Counted from the stretch's first letter, positions 23,101 through 34,665 are shown. The stretch: 64,000 nucleotides of DNA from Opisthocomus hoazin (GCF_030867145.1 NC_134443.1:1612001-1676000), one strand, 5' to 3'. The notes: generated by a model not told the origin, from the letters alone. Translations and numbers: made by a program.

Positions 23101-26100
23101 CGCTCCGCGGGGGCTGTGACTGCCGGGGGAACGCTACAGGACCCAGAACCGGAGAGGAAAATGCCGGTGAATCTGTGAGAGGGGAACATGTAGCCGGGCT
23201 GGGGCAGCACAAAACTCAGCGCAACGATGGAGCGGAGCAAAAAAGGGACCAAATCACCCAGCCAGCCTCAGATTCGGTTTTTATTCCTGCGATCCCCAAG
23301 GCCCAGGGCATCAGGCTGGAAATGGGGAGAGCTGGTTTCCGCCGCTCTCGCGCCTGTGAGCAAGCTGCGTCCCTTCTAGTCTCTTTTAGTAGAGACAGCA
23401 GTGACAGGACGAGGGGTAATGGTTTTAAACTAAAACAGGGTAGGTTTAGGCTGGATATAAGGAAGAAATTCTTTACAATGAGGGAGGTGAAACACTGGAA
23501 CGGGTTGCCCAGAGAGGCGGTGGAGGCCCCATCCCTGGAAACATTCCAGACCAGGTTGGACAGGGCTCTGAGCACCCTGATCTCGTTAGCGGTGTCCCTG
23601 CTCGCTGCAGGGGGGTGGGACTAGATGACCTCTAGGGGTCCCTTCCGACCCAAAACTTTCTCTGATTCTACGATTCTGTTCACCTTCGGATTAAAAACAC
23701 CCCCTGGCCTTCGCAGGCAGCGTCGATGAGGGAGAGCGGGTGCCCAGAGCCAGGCCTGACGGCCTGCCCACCTCCCTTCCTCACCCTCACGGCACCGAAG
23801 GCAGAACTCGGCCGCCGAGCCGGCGGGCGTAATCCCCACCGCAGCCTCCTCCCCGCTTACACCCCCACTGTTTGTCCTCAGCCTCCCAACACCGGTGTAC
23901 AAACAGAGGCGTCACGCGCGGCCCAGCGCCGCCGCTCTCTGTACTTAGGGGGTGGGTTAACGCACGCTGCCACTAAACAAAGCAGGGCCGGCTCCGCGCA
24001 GGAGCGGGGAAGGAGCCGCGGGTCCCGAGCTGAAGCGGCTGCCGCTACCCGCAGAGCTCCTGCCCCGCTCGGCACCGAGATGCCAAGAGCTGAGCAGTGT
24101 TGGTAAGTGGAGTTGTTTTCCACTCCCGTGCACCAATTACGGCCTCGGTGCCATTCAATTTATTGTTTCCTTCCTGTTCCAGTATGAGACTCTCGTGTTT
24201 GCTGCCTTGTTTGTCTTTGTCAGCTCCACCCAGGAGGTATCAGAGGGCGTGAGGCAGCGAAGTCCACGTTACAGGCTGATAATGCCCGGACCTGTCAGGA
24301 ACCCAGCCACTCCTGCGGGTCACAGCCTTGAAATGCTGCAATACTGCAGAGGGTTGTGCCGCTTTTCCACCGTCTGACTTCAAAACAGGAAGGCTCAAGG
24401 CCTTGTCTCACTCCAGGGGACACCGGTGACCAGAGGGTGTCCTTAAGGATCCCCAAACTGGTGCCACCAGGGCTTGGGAAACAGCCAGTGAGGGTCCTTG
24501 CCATGAGACCAGCCCTGAACCTCTGCGTGGCACAGCTTGAGCAGTAGAGAGACAAGCACAAGTTCTGTTAGAAAGGGGAGTTGCTTTCTCTGAAACCCTT
24601 GATGGTGTGATAATAGAGTAACACCTCTGGTTTCCTCCCACACCTTCCTTGCTCAAGCCAGCGGCGGCAATAGGAGCTGAGAAGAGAGACAGAAAAGCTC
24701 CCCGGGAGGAAGGAAGGACGGAATGAAGGACGGACGGCAGGCATCGTGATAACGACACCCTGAAGGAGAGGTGCACCTTCATATCGCGGCGTGGTGAACC
24801 AGGGCCTCCCTCCCCCACTCCTCTCATCGCACCCAAGCCCAGCCAGACCGACCCGAGCACTCAGGCACCCCAGAACTCACCACCCCACACAAACCTCGCA
24901 GAAACGCAGGTGCCACCGCACCAGGGACGGAAATATCTACGACAGTTGCCCAACGGAGGCAGGGGAGGATGGGAGGAGGGCTTGTTACTGGCCCCCCACC
25001 TCCATGGAGACTCCTGCTCACCTGAGCGCCCGGCTCAGCTTGTCGTAGTTCATCTGGGGTTTGCATTTCCTCCTGCCCCACAGCCGGGCCACTTCGTCGG
25101 GGTCCTTGATGACGAACTCCCCGTACTCGCCCTGCTGCCAGGCGATGACATGGCGGAACTCCTCCTTCTGCAGCAGCTCCAGGATGAAATGCCAGAGCTG
25201 GATCTGCCGCGACCCGGGGCTCGACTCGGTCTTGTAAGCCCACTCTGGGAAATGATAACCTTGGAAAAGGGTGAAAAAAAGGCAAAAAAAAGTCATTCAG
25301 ACAGCGACAGGAGCTCGCAACCGCTGAGCTCCTCAGCGTATTCATCGTGTTTTCTCCAGAGCCACAAGCGTCGCTGGGGGCTGCGATTCCATGAAACATT
25401 CACCGTGGCAGCAGAGAAACCCGGCTCTCCCACTCCACCGCTCGTTTTCTTACTCATGTTAGCCCCCTCTCCTTGGAGCAGCCCCAAACGCCACCGAAGA
25501 AAACACCAAAAAGGGTAAAACTGAAAGGGCCGTAAGCGTGAGCAGCAGCGGAAAGGAGCCCAAAAGCTTCAGCCACCACTACCATTTGGGCTCCAGGTGG
25601 CTGAAATAAGGCGAATAATCCAGATTTGAGCATTTGGAGCGCGGCTGTGCAGTGCCCGGCGCCTCCAGCTCCCCCCGCTCCCCGAGCACGGCGCCCGCAG
25701 ATGTTTCTGAGCGACTGCCAAGCCCGGCTTTCTCAGAAGAGTTTCCCAGCACAACTACTACCGCGAGGGCTTGGGGGTTTTTTTTGTTGTTGTATTTTTT
25801 TTAAATTTTCCAAATCCTCGTGGCTGCAATTTCAGGCTCCGGCAGCGTGGAAGGAGTTGCGGCACGCTCCAACGCCACCCGCCCCACCATCGCGGGCGGC
25901 GACGGGGACAAACCCCCGCCACGAGCTGCGGATCCACCTCCGAGAGCCCAAATCCTCCCGAATCCAACATCCCCCGGGGAAGATTTATTTGCATATTCAA
26001 CCCGGCGCTCTCCCAAACTCGCCGCCAACCCACCGAGCAGACGTCTGATCGATCCTCGCTCGCACGCGGCTTTTTGCCCACGTAAGAGAGCTTTGGGGAG

Positions 26101-26232
26101 AGGTGGAATTAATCCCTCCCCGAGCTCTTTTATCCTGGGAGAAGAATTCGTAACAGCTGAGCGACTCGGCCTTTAGACTTCCTTACCTCCTCCTCCTTCT
26201 GGCTTATCCACAATGCTGCAGCCTGCTTTCAT
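18928..26232 (-). CDS. ETV3: ETS variant transcription factor 3 (ETV3), complete, 4 coding exons
   Basis: An ETS-domain transcriptional repressor (METS/PE1 in mammals), nuclear, acting at GGAA/T sites. The model joins 26187-26232, 25022-25259, 22536-22651 and 18928-20111, with introns in phases 1, 2 and 1, totalling 1584 nt or 527 aa; human ETV3 is slightly shorter. It starts [16 protein letters not shown]. The ETS domain covers about residues 34-117 with [19 protein letters not shown] intact. The long last exon carries conserved regions including [37 protein letters not shown] and [12 protein letters not shown], with a psi-K-x-E sumoylation-type motif (VKVEP) near residue 375. No frameshift or missing key residue was seen. 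It is orthologous to mammalian ETV3 and paralogous to ETV3L at 4.5-6.7 kb. Confidence 0.97.
22536..22651 (-). CDS. ETV3: ETV3 coding exon 3 (ETS end)
   Basis: 116 nt encoding [20 protein letters not shown] through [11 protein letters not shown], completing the ETS fold. Donor GTGAGT in phase 1. Confidence 0.96.
23385..23680 (+). mobile_element. CR1 LINE 3' fragment, older subfamily
   Basis: Lies in ETV3 intron 2, opposite to the gene. The frame [20 protein letters not shown] and the GGACTAGATGACCTCTAGGG signature identify CR1, but the sequence is clearly diverged from the other six copies, implying an older insertion. Confidence 0.9.
25022..25259 (-). CDS. ETV3: ETV3 coding exon 2 (ETS domain, first part)
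   Basis: 238 nt from [10 protein letters not shown] to SRALR. This is the DNA-binding core, essentially identical to mammalian ETV3 as recalled. Confidence 0.97.
26187..26232 (-). CDS. ETV3: ETV3 coding exon 1
   Basis: 46 coding nt. The ATG is preceded by 17 nt of 5' UTR back to a strong acceptor (TTCTGTTCCGCAG) that makes 26249 the exon start, so an upstream noncoding exon must exist. Donor GTAAGG. Confidence 0.93.
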
Positions 26233-26699
26233 TTTCTCCCTCCTGCTGACTGCGGAACAGAAGGAAACCGGCATCAGCGACACCGACGCGCACCGTTAGC
26301 ACCGGCGGCACTCGGGATTTCTCCGGAGAGGCCGCCCGGAGCCGGAACCCTGCCCGTCCCCAGAGACGCCGCCCGGGCTCTCCCCGACCATAACCACCCC
26401 CGGCCGGTTTTCCGCCCCAAAATAAAGCCGGAGTAATCCCCGCCGTTAAAATCCGGCGAAGGGAACGCGGCGGCACGGCGGGGCCGGCAGACAGACAAAA
26501 CAAGCCCAACACAGTTTGTCTTCTGTTAGCAGACGGGCCCCGCTGCCAAGATACACACGGGGCTGAGCTCGCCCAGATGTGCCAGCGAGGGGGGGGGGGG
26601 GCGGGGAAAGGGGGGGGACGGGAACAAAACCCCGGCTCCTGCCGGAGCCCCCCGGGTCAGATTCCCGGCGGTTTAGGGCTCGGCTCGAAGCGGTCGCTG

Positions 26700-27470
26700 C
26701 CAGCAACCCTGAAAATCAGGCGTTGGGGTCCGTGCCCCCTGAAAATCAGGTGCTGGGGTCCGCGCCCCCTGAAAATCAGGCGTTGGGGTCCCTGAAAAAT
26801 CAGGTGTTGGGGTCCCCCCTGAAAATCAGATGTTGGGGTCCCTGAAAATCAGTTGGGGCCCCCCCTGAAAATGAGGTACTGGGGTCCCTGAAAATCAGGC
26901 GTTGGGGTCCCTGAAAAATCAGGTGTTGGGGTGTCCCCCCCCTGAAAATGTGGTACTGGGGTCCCCGAAAATCAGGTGTTTGGGTCTGTACCCCCCTTGA
27001 AAGTCAGGTGTTGGGGTGTCCACCCTGAAAATGAGGTACTGGGGTCCCCGAAAATCAGGCGTTGGGATCACCCCCCAGAAAATGAGCCATTGGGATCCCC
27101 TCCCCGAAAATCAGGAGTTGGGGTCCCCCCCCGAAAATGAGGTACTGGGGTCCCCGAAAATCAGGCGTTGGGATCACCCCCCCCCCAAATCAGGCGTTAG
27201 GGTCCCTGAAAATCAGGTGTTGGGGTCACCCCCCGAAAATGAGGTACTGGTGTCCCCAAAAACCAGGCGTTGGGATCCCCCCCCCAAAAAAATCAGGCGT
27301 TAGGGTCCGTCCCCCCAAAAAATTAGGCGTTGGGGTCCTCCTCCCCCAAAATCAGGTGTCAGGGTCTGCCCCCCCCCCCGAAAATCAGGCGTTGGGGTCC
27401 GTGTCGCCCCCCCAAATCAGGTGTGGGGTCCCCGAAAATATGACGTTGGGGTCCCCCCCCGCGGTAAAAT
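26700..27470. repeat. about 25-bp minisatellite in ETV3 intron 1
   Basis: Roughly thirty degenerate copies of a CCTGAAAATCAGGCGTTGGGGTC-type unit. Each intact unit contains the inverted repeat CCTGAAAATCAGG. It lies between the CpG-island exon and the ATG exon. Confidence 0.92.
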
Positions 27471-27479
27471 GGGGTCCCC

Positions 27480-28450
27480 CGGGGTGGGGGGGAGCCGCTG
27501 CCACGGCCGCCGGCTCCCGCTCGGCCCCGTTCCCGCCGGGTTTTCCCGTCCGAGGAGGTTCAAAGGCTGCAAATGGCTGCCGGGAGGGGCCGCGGCGCCG
27601 CGGCGGCGGCGGGGCCCGGGCTCCCGTTACCGCTCCCTGCCGCCGGCCTGTCCCGGCCTGCCCCGGCCCGCCCGCCGCTCCCGCCCCCGCGGCTCAGCCG
27701 CCCGGGCCCTCCCGGTCACCGGATCCCCGCTCCCCGCCGCCGGTGGGAATCGTACGACCCCCCCCCACCCCCCGCCATCCCCAAACGTCCCCCGCCTACG
27801 GAGCGAGGCGCCCGGTTACCGGGGCCTCCCCCGCAAGGCTCCACGCAGCTGGGTGCTGAGCCCGCAGCCCTCCAGGTAACCGGGAGCTCCCCGTTACCCC
27901 CCCTAAGGACTCCAATCGGCGCCGCACCCCCCCCCATCGCCGCCAAAGTCCTCCGGTAGCCGGGCCCGCCGCCTCCGCCTCGCCGAGGGTGTCCCCCCCC
28001 CCGGTAACCGGTCCCCTCCCAGCCGAGGCCTCGCCAGCAGCCGGGCCCGCCGGGTCCCGCCGCCGCCACTCCGAGCCTGCGCGTACGGAGGCCGGGAGGA
28101 GGAGGAGGAGGCGGCGGCGGCGGGGGGGCCGCGCCCGGTACCGGGACCCACCTGCGGGGCGGCGCGGGCCGGGCGGGGTGACGCGGGTGCGGTGGGGCGG
28201 CGGAGCGCGGCCGAGCCGCGGTGCCGATGCGGGGTGCGCTCCGCCTCGCCTCGCTGCTGCCGCCGCCGCTGCCTCCCCCGCACCGCCGCCGGAACCGGAA
28301 CCGCCGCCACCGCCCACACGCTTCCGGGCACGCGCCCACGCGCTTCCGCTTCCGGCCCGCGGCGGGCGGGAACCAGCATGGACGGCCCCGCCTCCCCGGC
28401 CCGCCCCCCTGTGGCGCTGCGACGGGTGGCGGCGCGGGACAAACGGGGGC
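27480..28450 (-). promoter_or_regulatory. ETV3: ETV3 CpG-island promoter with noncoding first exon
   Basis: Dense CpG. A donor CAG/GTGGGT ends a proposed noncoding exon at 28152 and pairs with the acceptor before 26249. Clustered ETS motifs (CCGGAAG or GCGGAAG on minus) at about 28320-28355 and an exact EGR1 site, GCGTGGGCG on minus at 28333-28341, suggest initiation near 28.2-28.35 kb. No TATA box was seen. Start position inferred. Confidence 0.65.
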
Positions 28451-28485
28451 GGAAAGCGAAGGGCGCGGCGGGCGGTGGGGGGTGT

Positions 28486-29325
28486 ACAGGGATCCAGCTG
28501 TGCGGGGATCCGGCCGTGCGGGGATCCAGCTGTGCGGGGGTCCCGGTGTGCCGGGTCCCGCTATATGGAGATCCAGCTGTGCAGGGGTCCAGCTGTGCGG
28601 GGGTCCAGCTGTGCGGGGGTCGTGCTGTATGGAGCTCCAGCTGTACAGGGATCCAGCTGTGCGAGGGTCATGCTGTATGGAGATCCAGATGTGTGGGGGT
28701 CGTGCTATATGGGGGATTCAGCTCGGGGAGGATCCAGCTGTGCAGGGGGGTCAGGCTATATGGGGCTCCAGCTGTACAGGGATCCAGCTGTGCAGGGACC
28801 CAGCTGTGCGGGGATCCTGGTGTACAGGGGTTCCAGCTGTGCAGGGACCCAGCTGTGCGGGGGTCCTGGTGTACAGGGACCCAGCTGTGCGGGGGTCGTG
28901 CTATATGGAGATCCAGCTGTGCAGGGATCCAGCTGTGCGGGGGGCTCGTGCTGTGGGGGTATCCTGCTGTATGGGGCTCCAGCTGTGCAGGGGGCCCACG
29001 TTACCAGGATCCAGCTGTGCAGGGCTGCTGCTGCATGGGGATCCAGCTGTGCAGGGGTCCCACTTTGCTGGGCTGCAGCAGTGCACAGGGTGTGACTGTG
29101 TCAGGATCCAGCTGTGCGGGGATTCAGCTGTGCGGGGGTCGTGCTGTATGGGGGATTCAGCTCGGGGGGGATCCAGCTGTGCGGGCGGGGTCAGGCTATA
29201 TGGGGCTCCAGCTGTGCAGGGGTCGTGCTATATGGAGATCCAGCTGTGCGGGGATCCAGCTGTGCAGGATCCGGCCACACAGGATCCAGGCCCACAGGGA
29301 CGGGGCTGTAGGGGGGGGTCCAGCT
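28486..29325. repeat. 18-bp minisatellite between ETV3 and the SLAM-like cluster
   Basis: Dozens of GATCCAGCTGTGCGGGG-type units starting right at the edge of the ETV3 CpG island. Open frames of up to almost 500 aa on plus are artefacts of the array. Confidence 0.93.
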
Positions 29326-29505
29326 CTTGCAGGATCCCATCCCATCCATCCCAGTGCCGGCCCCATCCCTGAGCGTCACCCCATGTGTCCCCCCCCCATC
29401 ACCCAGAGCCCCCCACCCCACCACAGAGCACCCACATCCCTGTGTACCCTGGGGGGGGGGGGCTTTGACCCCCATAAAGCACCCCACACCTCGCCTTCAC
29501 CTTCC

Positions 29506-29511
29506 TTTATT
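29506..29511 (-). terminator. poly(A) signal of SLAM-like receptor A
   Basis: AATAAA on minus about 400 bp past the stop codon. Between stop and signal there is a strong donor (GCCG/GTGAGTAC, near 29896) and an acceptor near 29814, so the 3' UTR may itself be spliced. Confidence 0.6.
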
Positions 29512-29909
29512 GGACTGAGCAGTGAGCCAAGGGGGGCGGGGGGGGTTGGGCCCCCCCTCCAGCCTGTCCCACCCTTGGCTTTGGGGAAAGGGGACGTGGC
29601 AGCCCCCCAGGATGCTGCTGCCCCCAGACACCCTCCCCCCCTCCCCCCGAGTCCTGCTGTGCTCCCCCAGCAGAGCGGGGGGTGACAGAGACCGGGGAGG
29701 GGGCAGGAGGGGGGACGCGGGGGGGACACGCCGGCGGCCGGCACTCCACGGCGTCGAGCCCTGCCCGGTGTCCTGAGCGCTCGGTGGTCCCCATCCTGCT
29801 CCTGCTCGGGGACAAAGCGGGGTACAGTCAGTGCGGGGACGGAGCTGGCTCGCTCCGGGGGTGGGGGGACGAGGACGGAGCCCCCCCAGTACTCACCGGC
29901 GGCGGTGGG

Positions 29910-29981
29910 CTAGGCGAGGGTCTCGGCATGGCTGCCGGCGGCCGCCTGCACCTGGCTGTAGATGGTGGTGGGGTGGTCTCG
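29910..29981 (-). CDS. receptor A last exon (ITSM)
   Basis: Starts RDHPTTIYSQVQ and stops with TAG. The acceptor CCCCAAGCAG allows an alternative start one codon earlier (adding Q). Both choices keep phase 0. Confidence 0.8.
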   Translation of the reverse strand, partial: RDHPTTIYSQVQAAAGSHAETLA

Positions 29982-32900
29982 CTGCTTGGGGCCGGAAAAG
30001 AGGGAGAAGCCCCCCCTGAGGTGCCAGCCCTGCGGCAGGGACCCGCCGGCGGCCCCGGGGACGGGGTGACGTGCCTTCAGCGTCCCCTCCCCGGCCACCC
30101 CCGGCGAGGCACGAGGAGCTTGGAGCGGAGCTGGGCAAAGGGTCGGGAGCCGAATTCGGCCCCGGCATCACCAGGCAATGGGGCAGGGGGGGAATTCGGC
30201 TGCAGCGTTGCCGGGCAATGGGTCAGGAGCCGAATTCGACCCCGGCATCGCTGCACAACGGATCAGGAGCCAAATTCATCCCTGGCATCACCGTGCAACG
30301 GCTCAGGAGCCGAACTGGTCCCCGGCATCACCACGCGATGGGTCAGGAGCCGAATTCGGCCCCGTGCCCCCAGCCTCACCCACTGCTCTGCCTGCGGCGG
30401 GGGTCTCCTCTGGATCTCGGCATACGCTGGCTCCGGCGCGGTGTCCTCGCTGGAAAGGGAACCGAGGGCGGCTACGGAGAGAGGAGCAGGCGGGGGTGAG
30501 CCGAGGGGTGCCCGGGGAGCCGGGGTGTGGGGAAGGGGGGGCTGGAGCCACCCCGGTCCAGGCAGGGCAGGCAGGGACGGGCAGGGAGACCCACAGCCAA
30601 GGACCAAAGCCCCAGGTCCCTCTTTCCCGGCTCCGTTTGCCGCCGGGACGGAGCCTTGACCCGGCAGCGCCCACCTCCCTCCGCCGCTTTCTTCCTCCTC
30701 TTCTTCCTCCAGAGCCAGAAGATGCCGAGCAGGGCTCCGGCGCTCAGGGCCAGCAGCACCAGGCACACGTACCACCTCGGCCGGCCGCGCGACGCTGCGG
30801 GGACAAGCTGTGGTGGGTGCCAGCACCCCGCTGGCAGTGCCACCGGGGTGCCGGGGGGGTCTTTTTTACCCTGCTGCCAGCACAGGGCGTCGAGGCGGAC
30901 GGAGACGTTCCGCTCCTGGATGGCATTCCGGGCCACGCACGTGTAGCTGGAGTTGAAGGCGGCGGCGGGCACGGCCAGGCAGAGCGTGTGGCTGTCCCCG
31001 CAGAGCTGTCCCCACGGCGTCCCCGGGGAGCTGCCGAGCTGCCAGGAGGGCTCAGCCCCGCTGCCGGCCGGCACCCAGCACCGCAGGGTGACGTTGCATC
31101 CCTGGGACGTGCGGGAGAGCACCCGGGGCTGGACCTTTGGCTCCGGCACGGGCTCTGTTTGGGGTGCAAACAAAGCCCGTCACGGGACCGAGCCTTGCCT
31201 GGGGACACCCCGAGGACACTCCGGGGATGCCTGGGCTGGGGGGACGGCGAGAGGGCACGGCGAGGGGAAGTGCAGGTGGGGGTGGCTCGTGGTTAGTCAT
31301 AAACCCAGGAAAATCCCCGTGACAGACGCCGAGCGGCAAAAGCGATTTCTCTTCCCCTTTCCCGGGCGCGGGAGGCGTTGATCACCTCTCCCGTCCCCAG
31401 CGCTCACCGTAGACGGCGAGGCTGAAGGCCTGATCCTCCACCAGCGCCGGGTGCAGTTTAATCCGAGCCCCGTAGACCCCGCTGTCGCCCCGCTCCAGGG
31501 CCCTGATCCTCAGCGCCGTCTCGTTGAACATCTCCAGCCGATCCTTGAACCGATCCTTGGGGTCCGGGCGCTCGAAGCCCCCGGGGCCAAACTCTGCCAC
31601 TTGGATGGTGGCCCCGGCGCCGGCTGAGAAGCTCCACTCGATCTCCTTCACCATCTTGTTGGGGGGCAGAGCCGGGGAGAGCAGCACGGACCCCCCCAGG
31701 ACCCCTTTCAGCTGCCGGGGCTGGGCGGCCACCATGCCTGGCCGGGACCGGGAGAGGCTTGAGGATGGAGACCCCCCCCCAGCAGCCCCCACCCGAGGCA
31801 CCCGTGGGTGTCTGCCCACCCGTGCCTCAGTCACGAGAGCGTGGCGCCCGCCCGGGGTGATTCATTTTATCCTCCACCCCCCTGCCAGCATCCCTGGCAG
31901 CCGGGTACCACGCGCGGGGCTGGGCATCCCCAGCGCTCGCGGTGCCTTCCCAGCGTCGCCCCGGCTCGTCCCAGCGTCACCCCGTGTCACCCCACGCCAT
32001 GCGGGGGTCACCCTTACGCTGGGGCTTCACGGAGAGGGCGGGGATGCCCTCCCCACCACGCTTGTGCCAAAACGGAGCTCATTTGAGGTTCAACCTGCGG
32101 GGAATGTCCCCACGGGTCCCCGGGGGGGGACAGGGACCCTCCCTCGGGGGCTGTGTGGCGGCTCAGCACCCAGCTTTTGGGGTGCAGCCCCTGAGCCGCT
32201 CCCGGCAGCCGAGCTTCCCATGCCGGGGGCCGCGGCTCCGCGACGCCGAACGCCGCGAGAAGGCGACGCAGCGTGCCATGGCGTGGGACGGACGGACAGA
32301 CGGCCGCGTCCCCACACCGCAGGGCCCGTCCTGCGCCCTCGCTCGCAGGCGGCTGGCTTCCGGCGTGCTTCGGGGCCGAGCCGGCGTCTCCCCCCGGCCC
32401 CGCTCTCCGCGACGGCTTCGGTTAGCGAAGAGGAAGGCGAGGTGAGGGGAACCGCGCGGCCGGCACGTAGCCGGCGCGGTGGTGTGGGGGGGTTCATCGC
32501 CCCATCGTGGGAGCACGGCTGCGGACCCCCCACCACCCGGGAGCGGAGAAAGCGGGGGATTCGTTCGGGTACCACGGCGGCGGGTGCCGGCGCGACGATG
32601 CCGCGCTTGGTTCCGCAGCCGGGCGCGGTGATGGGGAGCGGGACCGCGGCACCGCCGTGTCCCGGCCGTCCCTGGGGCACCCACCCCGGGCGGTGGTCAG
32701 ACACCGGGCAGCACCCGATGCACCCATCGAGCGTTTTCCAGGTGACGGCTGCGAGATGCAAAACTTCCCCCCGGGGGAAGCGGGCATGGAGCGGTGATGC
32801 CGCGGCGCAGCCGGAGCAGCCCAGGGCCAAGCCGCCCTTCGGCCTCCCTCTTCCTCCTCGCGGAAACTCACAGGCAAACAGAGAGGGGCGACCACCCCTC

Positions 32901-33510
32901 CTTGCCTTCCTCCATAACTTCCCAAAATGACTTTTCCCTGTTCCTATGGCGGGTGGGCCCGGCCGAGCGCGCCCGGCAGCAGCCGTGGAGCAGAAGAAGG
33001 AGCCAACAGCCCCAGCGTCGCAGCCGTAAACCTCTCTCGGGGGCTGATTTACGTGGGCAATAAAGGGGGGGGGGGGGGGAGTGCTGAGCGTCGCCTCACA
33101 TCGCTTCCCCCCACTGCCTGCAAGCCAGCAGCCCCCGCTCGCCCCGGCTCGATCCCCGAGGAACCGCCGGTGCCCCGGAGCATCGCTCCCGGCTCCTTCG
33201 CCGGGGGAAATCCCTGTTCTCACCCCAAATATTCCACGTATTTTCGAACCCCCCCGGGGCTAGCGTTCATTTCGCAACTGGGACCCGCAGCCGCGCTCCC
33301 CAGCTCTCTCCTTCGTTGCTAAGAAATGGGGGTCGCTGATAAACGGGGTCGGGGGGGGGGTCGCCGAGAAGTGGAGGTTGCTGATAAACGGGGATCTCCA
33401 GCGCTGGAGCAGCCGTGGTCCCCTCCCAGCGCGGTCCCCTCACGCCTACCTGCCACCACGCAGAGCAGCCAGGGGACGCGGGGACGTGGGCGGCCGGGTG
33501 ACACCCCCAT
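29910..33510 (-). CDS. SLAM/CD2-family immune receptor A, 6 exons, 319 aa
   Basis: A type I membrane receptor of leukocytes. Exons 33450-33510, 31408-31737, 30870-31154, 30675-30794, 30380-30471 and 29910-29981 give 960 nt with all splice phases matching. Layout: signal peptide (h-region about VPWLLCVVAGMVAA); V-set domain, residues about 30-130, lacking the canonical cysteines (GSVLLSPAL and SGVYGARI) as is usual in the CD2/SLAM family; C2 domain, 131-225, with two disulfide pairs and YTCVARN; transmembrane helix, 233-254; basic stop-transfer RKKRRKK; tail with PAYAEI and one ITSM (TIYSQV, Tyr304). By family knowledge the ITSM binds SAP/EAT-2-type SH2 adaptors. A single ITSM resembles the SLAMF3-like and SLAMF5-like receptors reported in chicken, as I recall, but orthology is not settled, so no symbol is given. 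Confidence 0.85.
30110..30370. repeat. about 42-bp minisatellite in the last intron of receptor A
   Basis: Six or so copies of a unit containing the 12-bp palindrome GCCGAATTCGGC, or a decayed version of it, plus GGCATCACC. It abuts the splice donor at 30379. Confidence 0.88.
30380..30471 (-). CDS. receptor A cytoplasmic exon
   Basis: 92 nt, phase 1-0. Encodes EDTAPEPAYAEIQRRPPP. The tyrosine motif is YAEI with proline at -2, so it is not a strict ITIM or ITSM. Same length and motif position as 36863-36954 in receptor B. Confidence 0.85.
30675..30794 (-). CDS. receptor A transmembrane exon
   Basis: 120 nt, phase 1-1. Hydrophobic WYVCLVLLALSAGALLGIF then RKKRRKK. Exactly the same length as the transmembrane exon of receptor B. 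Confidence 0.9.
30870..31154 (-). CDS. receptor A C2-domain exon
   Basis: 285 nt, phase 1-1, starting EPVPEPK. It contains GCNVTLRC, YTCVARN and a terminal LC, giving the two-disulfide C2 set of the SLAM family. Confidence 0.9.
31408..31737 (-). CDS. receptor A V-domain exon
   Basis: 330 nt, phase 1-1. Encodes the cysteine-free V domain with KEIEWSFSAGAGATIQVAEF and ERGDSGVYGARI, and one N-glycosylation sequon (NET). Nearly identical to the exons at 38168-38509 and near 45008-45335. Confidence 0.93.
33450..33510 (-). CDS. receptor A exon 1 (signal peptide)
   Basis: ATG at 33508-33510 and 20 codons ending WLLCVVA plus one base. Donor GCAG/GTAGGC in phase 1 matches the V exon. Chosen because it is the only signal-like open exon of correct phase between the V exon and receptor B. 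Confidence 0.7.
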
Positions 33511-34059
33511 CGCTCCGATGCCGCCGGCTCGGAGCCTTCAGCTCAGCTTTATGTGCGGGCTCGGAGGGAGTGAACATGCAAATCTCCCCACGGCCAGCAA
33601 CGCACCTTCCCAGGGGAGTGGCGACGCGAGGACACCCCGGGGACATCGCCGGGCCCCAGCCGGCGTGGGTGGGGGGCCACGGGGCAGCCTCGGGGGGAAC
33701 CTCACCTCCTGCTGCGCCCGGGGCTTGATGTCCAGCCCTGGGCTGGTCGCTGAAGCCCCCAGGCTGGGTTCTGAAGCCTCCAGGCTGGGTTCTGAAGCCT
33801 CCAAACTGGTCCCAGTTGCCCAGCCCCTTGTTTTTCCCCCTGGGAACGAATCGCAGTAAAGGCAGGAGCCGGATGCTGCCCGTTGTTGCTGGCTGTTGGG
33901 TAAATAATGGCAGCTGGGCTGGGTGCCGCGGAGCCCAGCGCGCCCGGGACGAGGAGGAGTCCGAGCTGGGGTGGCTGCTGCTCCCGGGGAGGGTCTGCCC
34001 GGCTTCGCACCGAGGGCAGAGGGTCCTTGTCGGCTTGGAATGTCCCGGTTGGGTTCCTG

Positions 34060-34665
34060 GCACCCGGGGTGCTCCCATCCTCAGCACCTGGGATGCTCCT
34101 GTCCCCCGCAACCGGGATGTCTGTCCCCAGAGCCCAGGATGTCCCATCTCCTGCAGCTGGGTTGTCCTGGTCCCCATAGCCCAGGATGCCTGGTCCCCAG
34201 TGCCTGGGATGTCCTGTTGTCTACAGCCGGGTTGTCCTGGTCCCCAGCGCCCAGGATGTCGGGTCTCCAGTGTCCAGGATGTCCTGTCCCCTGCAGCCAG
34301 GTTCTCCTGTCCCTCACAGCTGGGATGTCCCATCCCCAGCACCCAGGATGTTCCATGCCCTGTAGCCAGGTTGTCCTCGTCCCCAGTGCCTGGGATGCCC
34401 TGTCCCCTGCAGCCAGGTTGTTCCGTCCCCAGCACCCAGGATGTCCTGTCCCCAGCACCCAGGATGTCCTGTCCACCACAGCCAGGATGTCCTGTCCCCT
34501 GCAGCCAGGTTGTCCTGTCCCCCAAAGCTGGGATGTCCCATCCCCACAGCCGGGATGTCCCATTCCCAGCACCCAGGATGTCCTGTCCACCGCAGCCGGG
34601 TGGTCCTGGTCCTCAGAACCCAAGATGTCAGGTCCCCAGTGCCCGGGATGTCCTGTCCCCCGCCC
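34060..34665. repeat. minisatellite between receptors A and B
   Basis: Tandem CCCAGGATGTCCTGTCCCC and GCAGCCAGGTTGTCCTG-type units alternate for 600 bp. Both strands stay open only because of the unit sequence. Confidence 0.9.

Noticed and set aside
28192-29685. Long plus-strand frames with GSSCAG-type repeats
   Set aside because: These are translations of the 18-bp array; no splice pattern or homologue.
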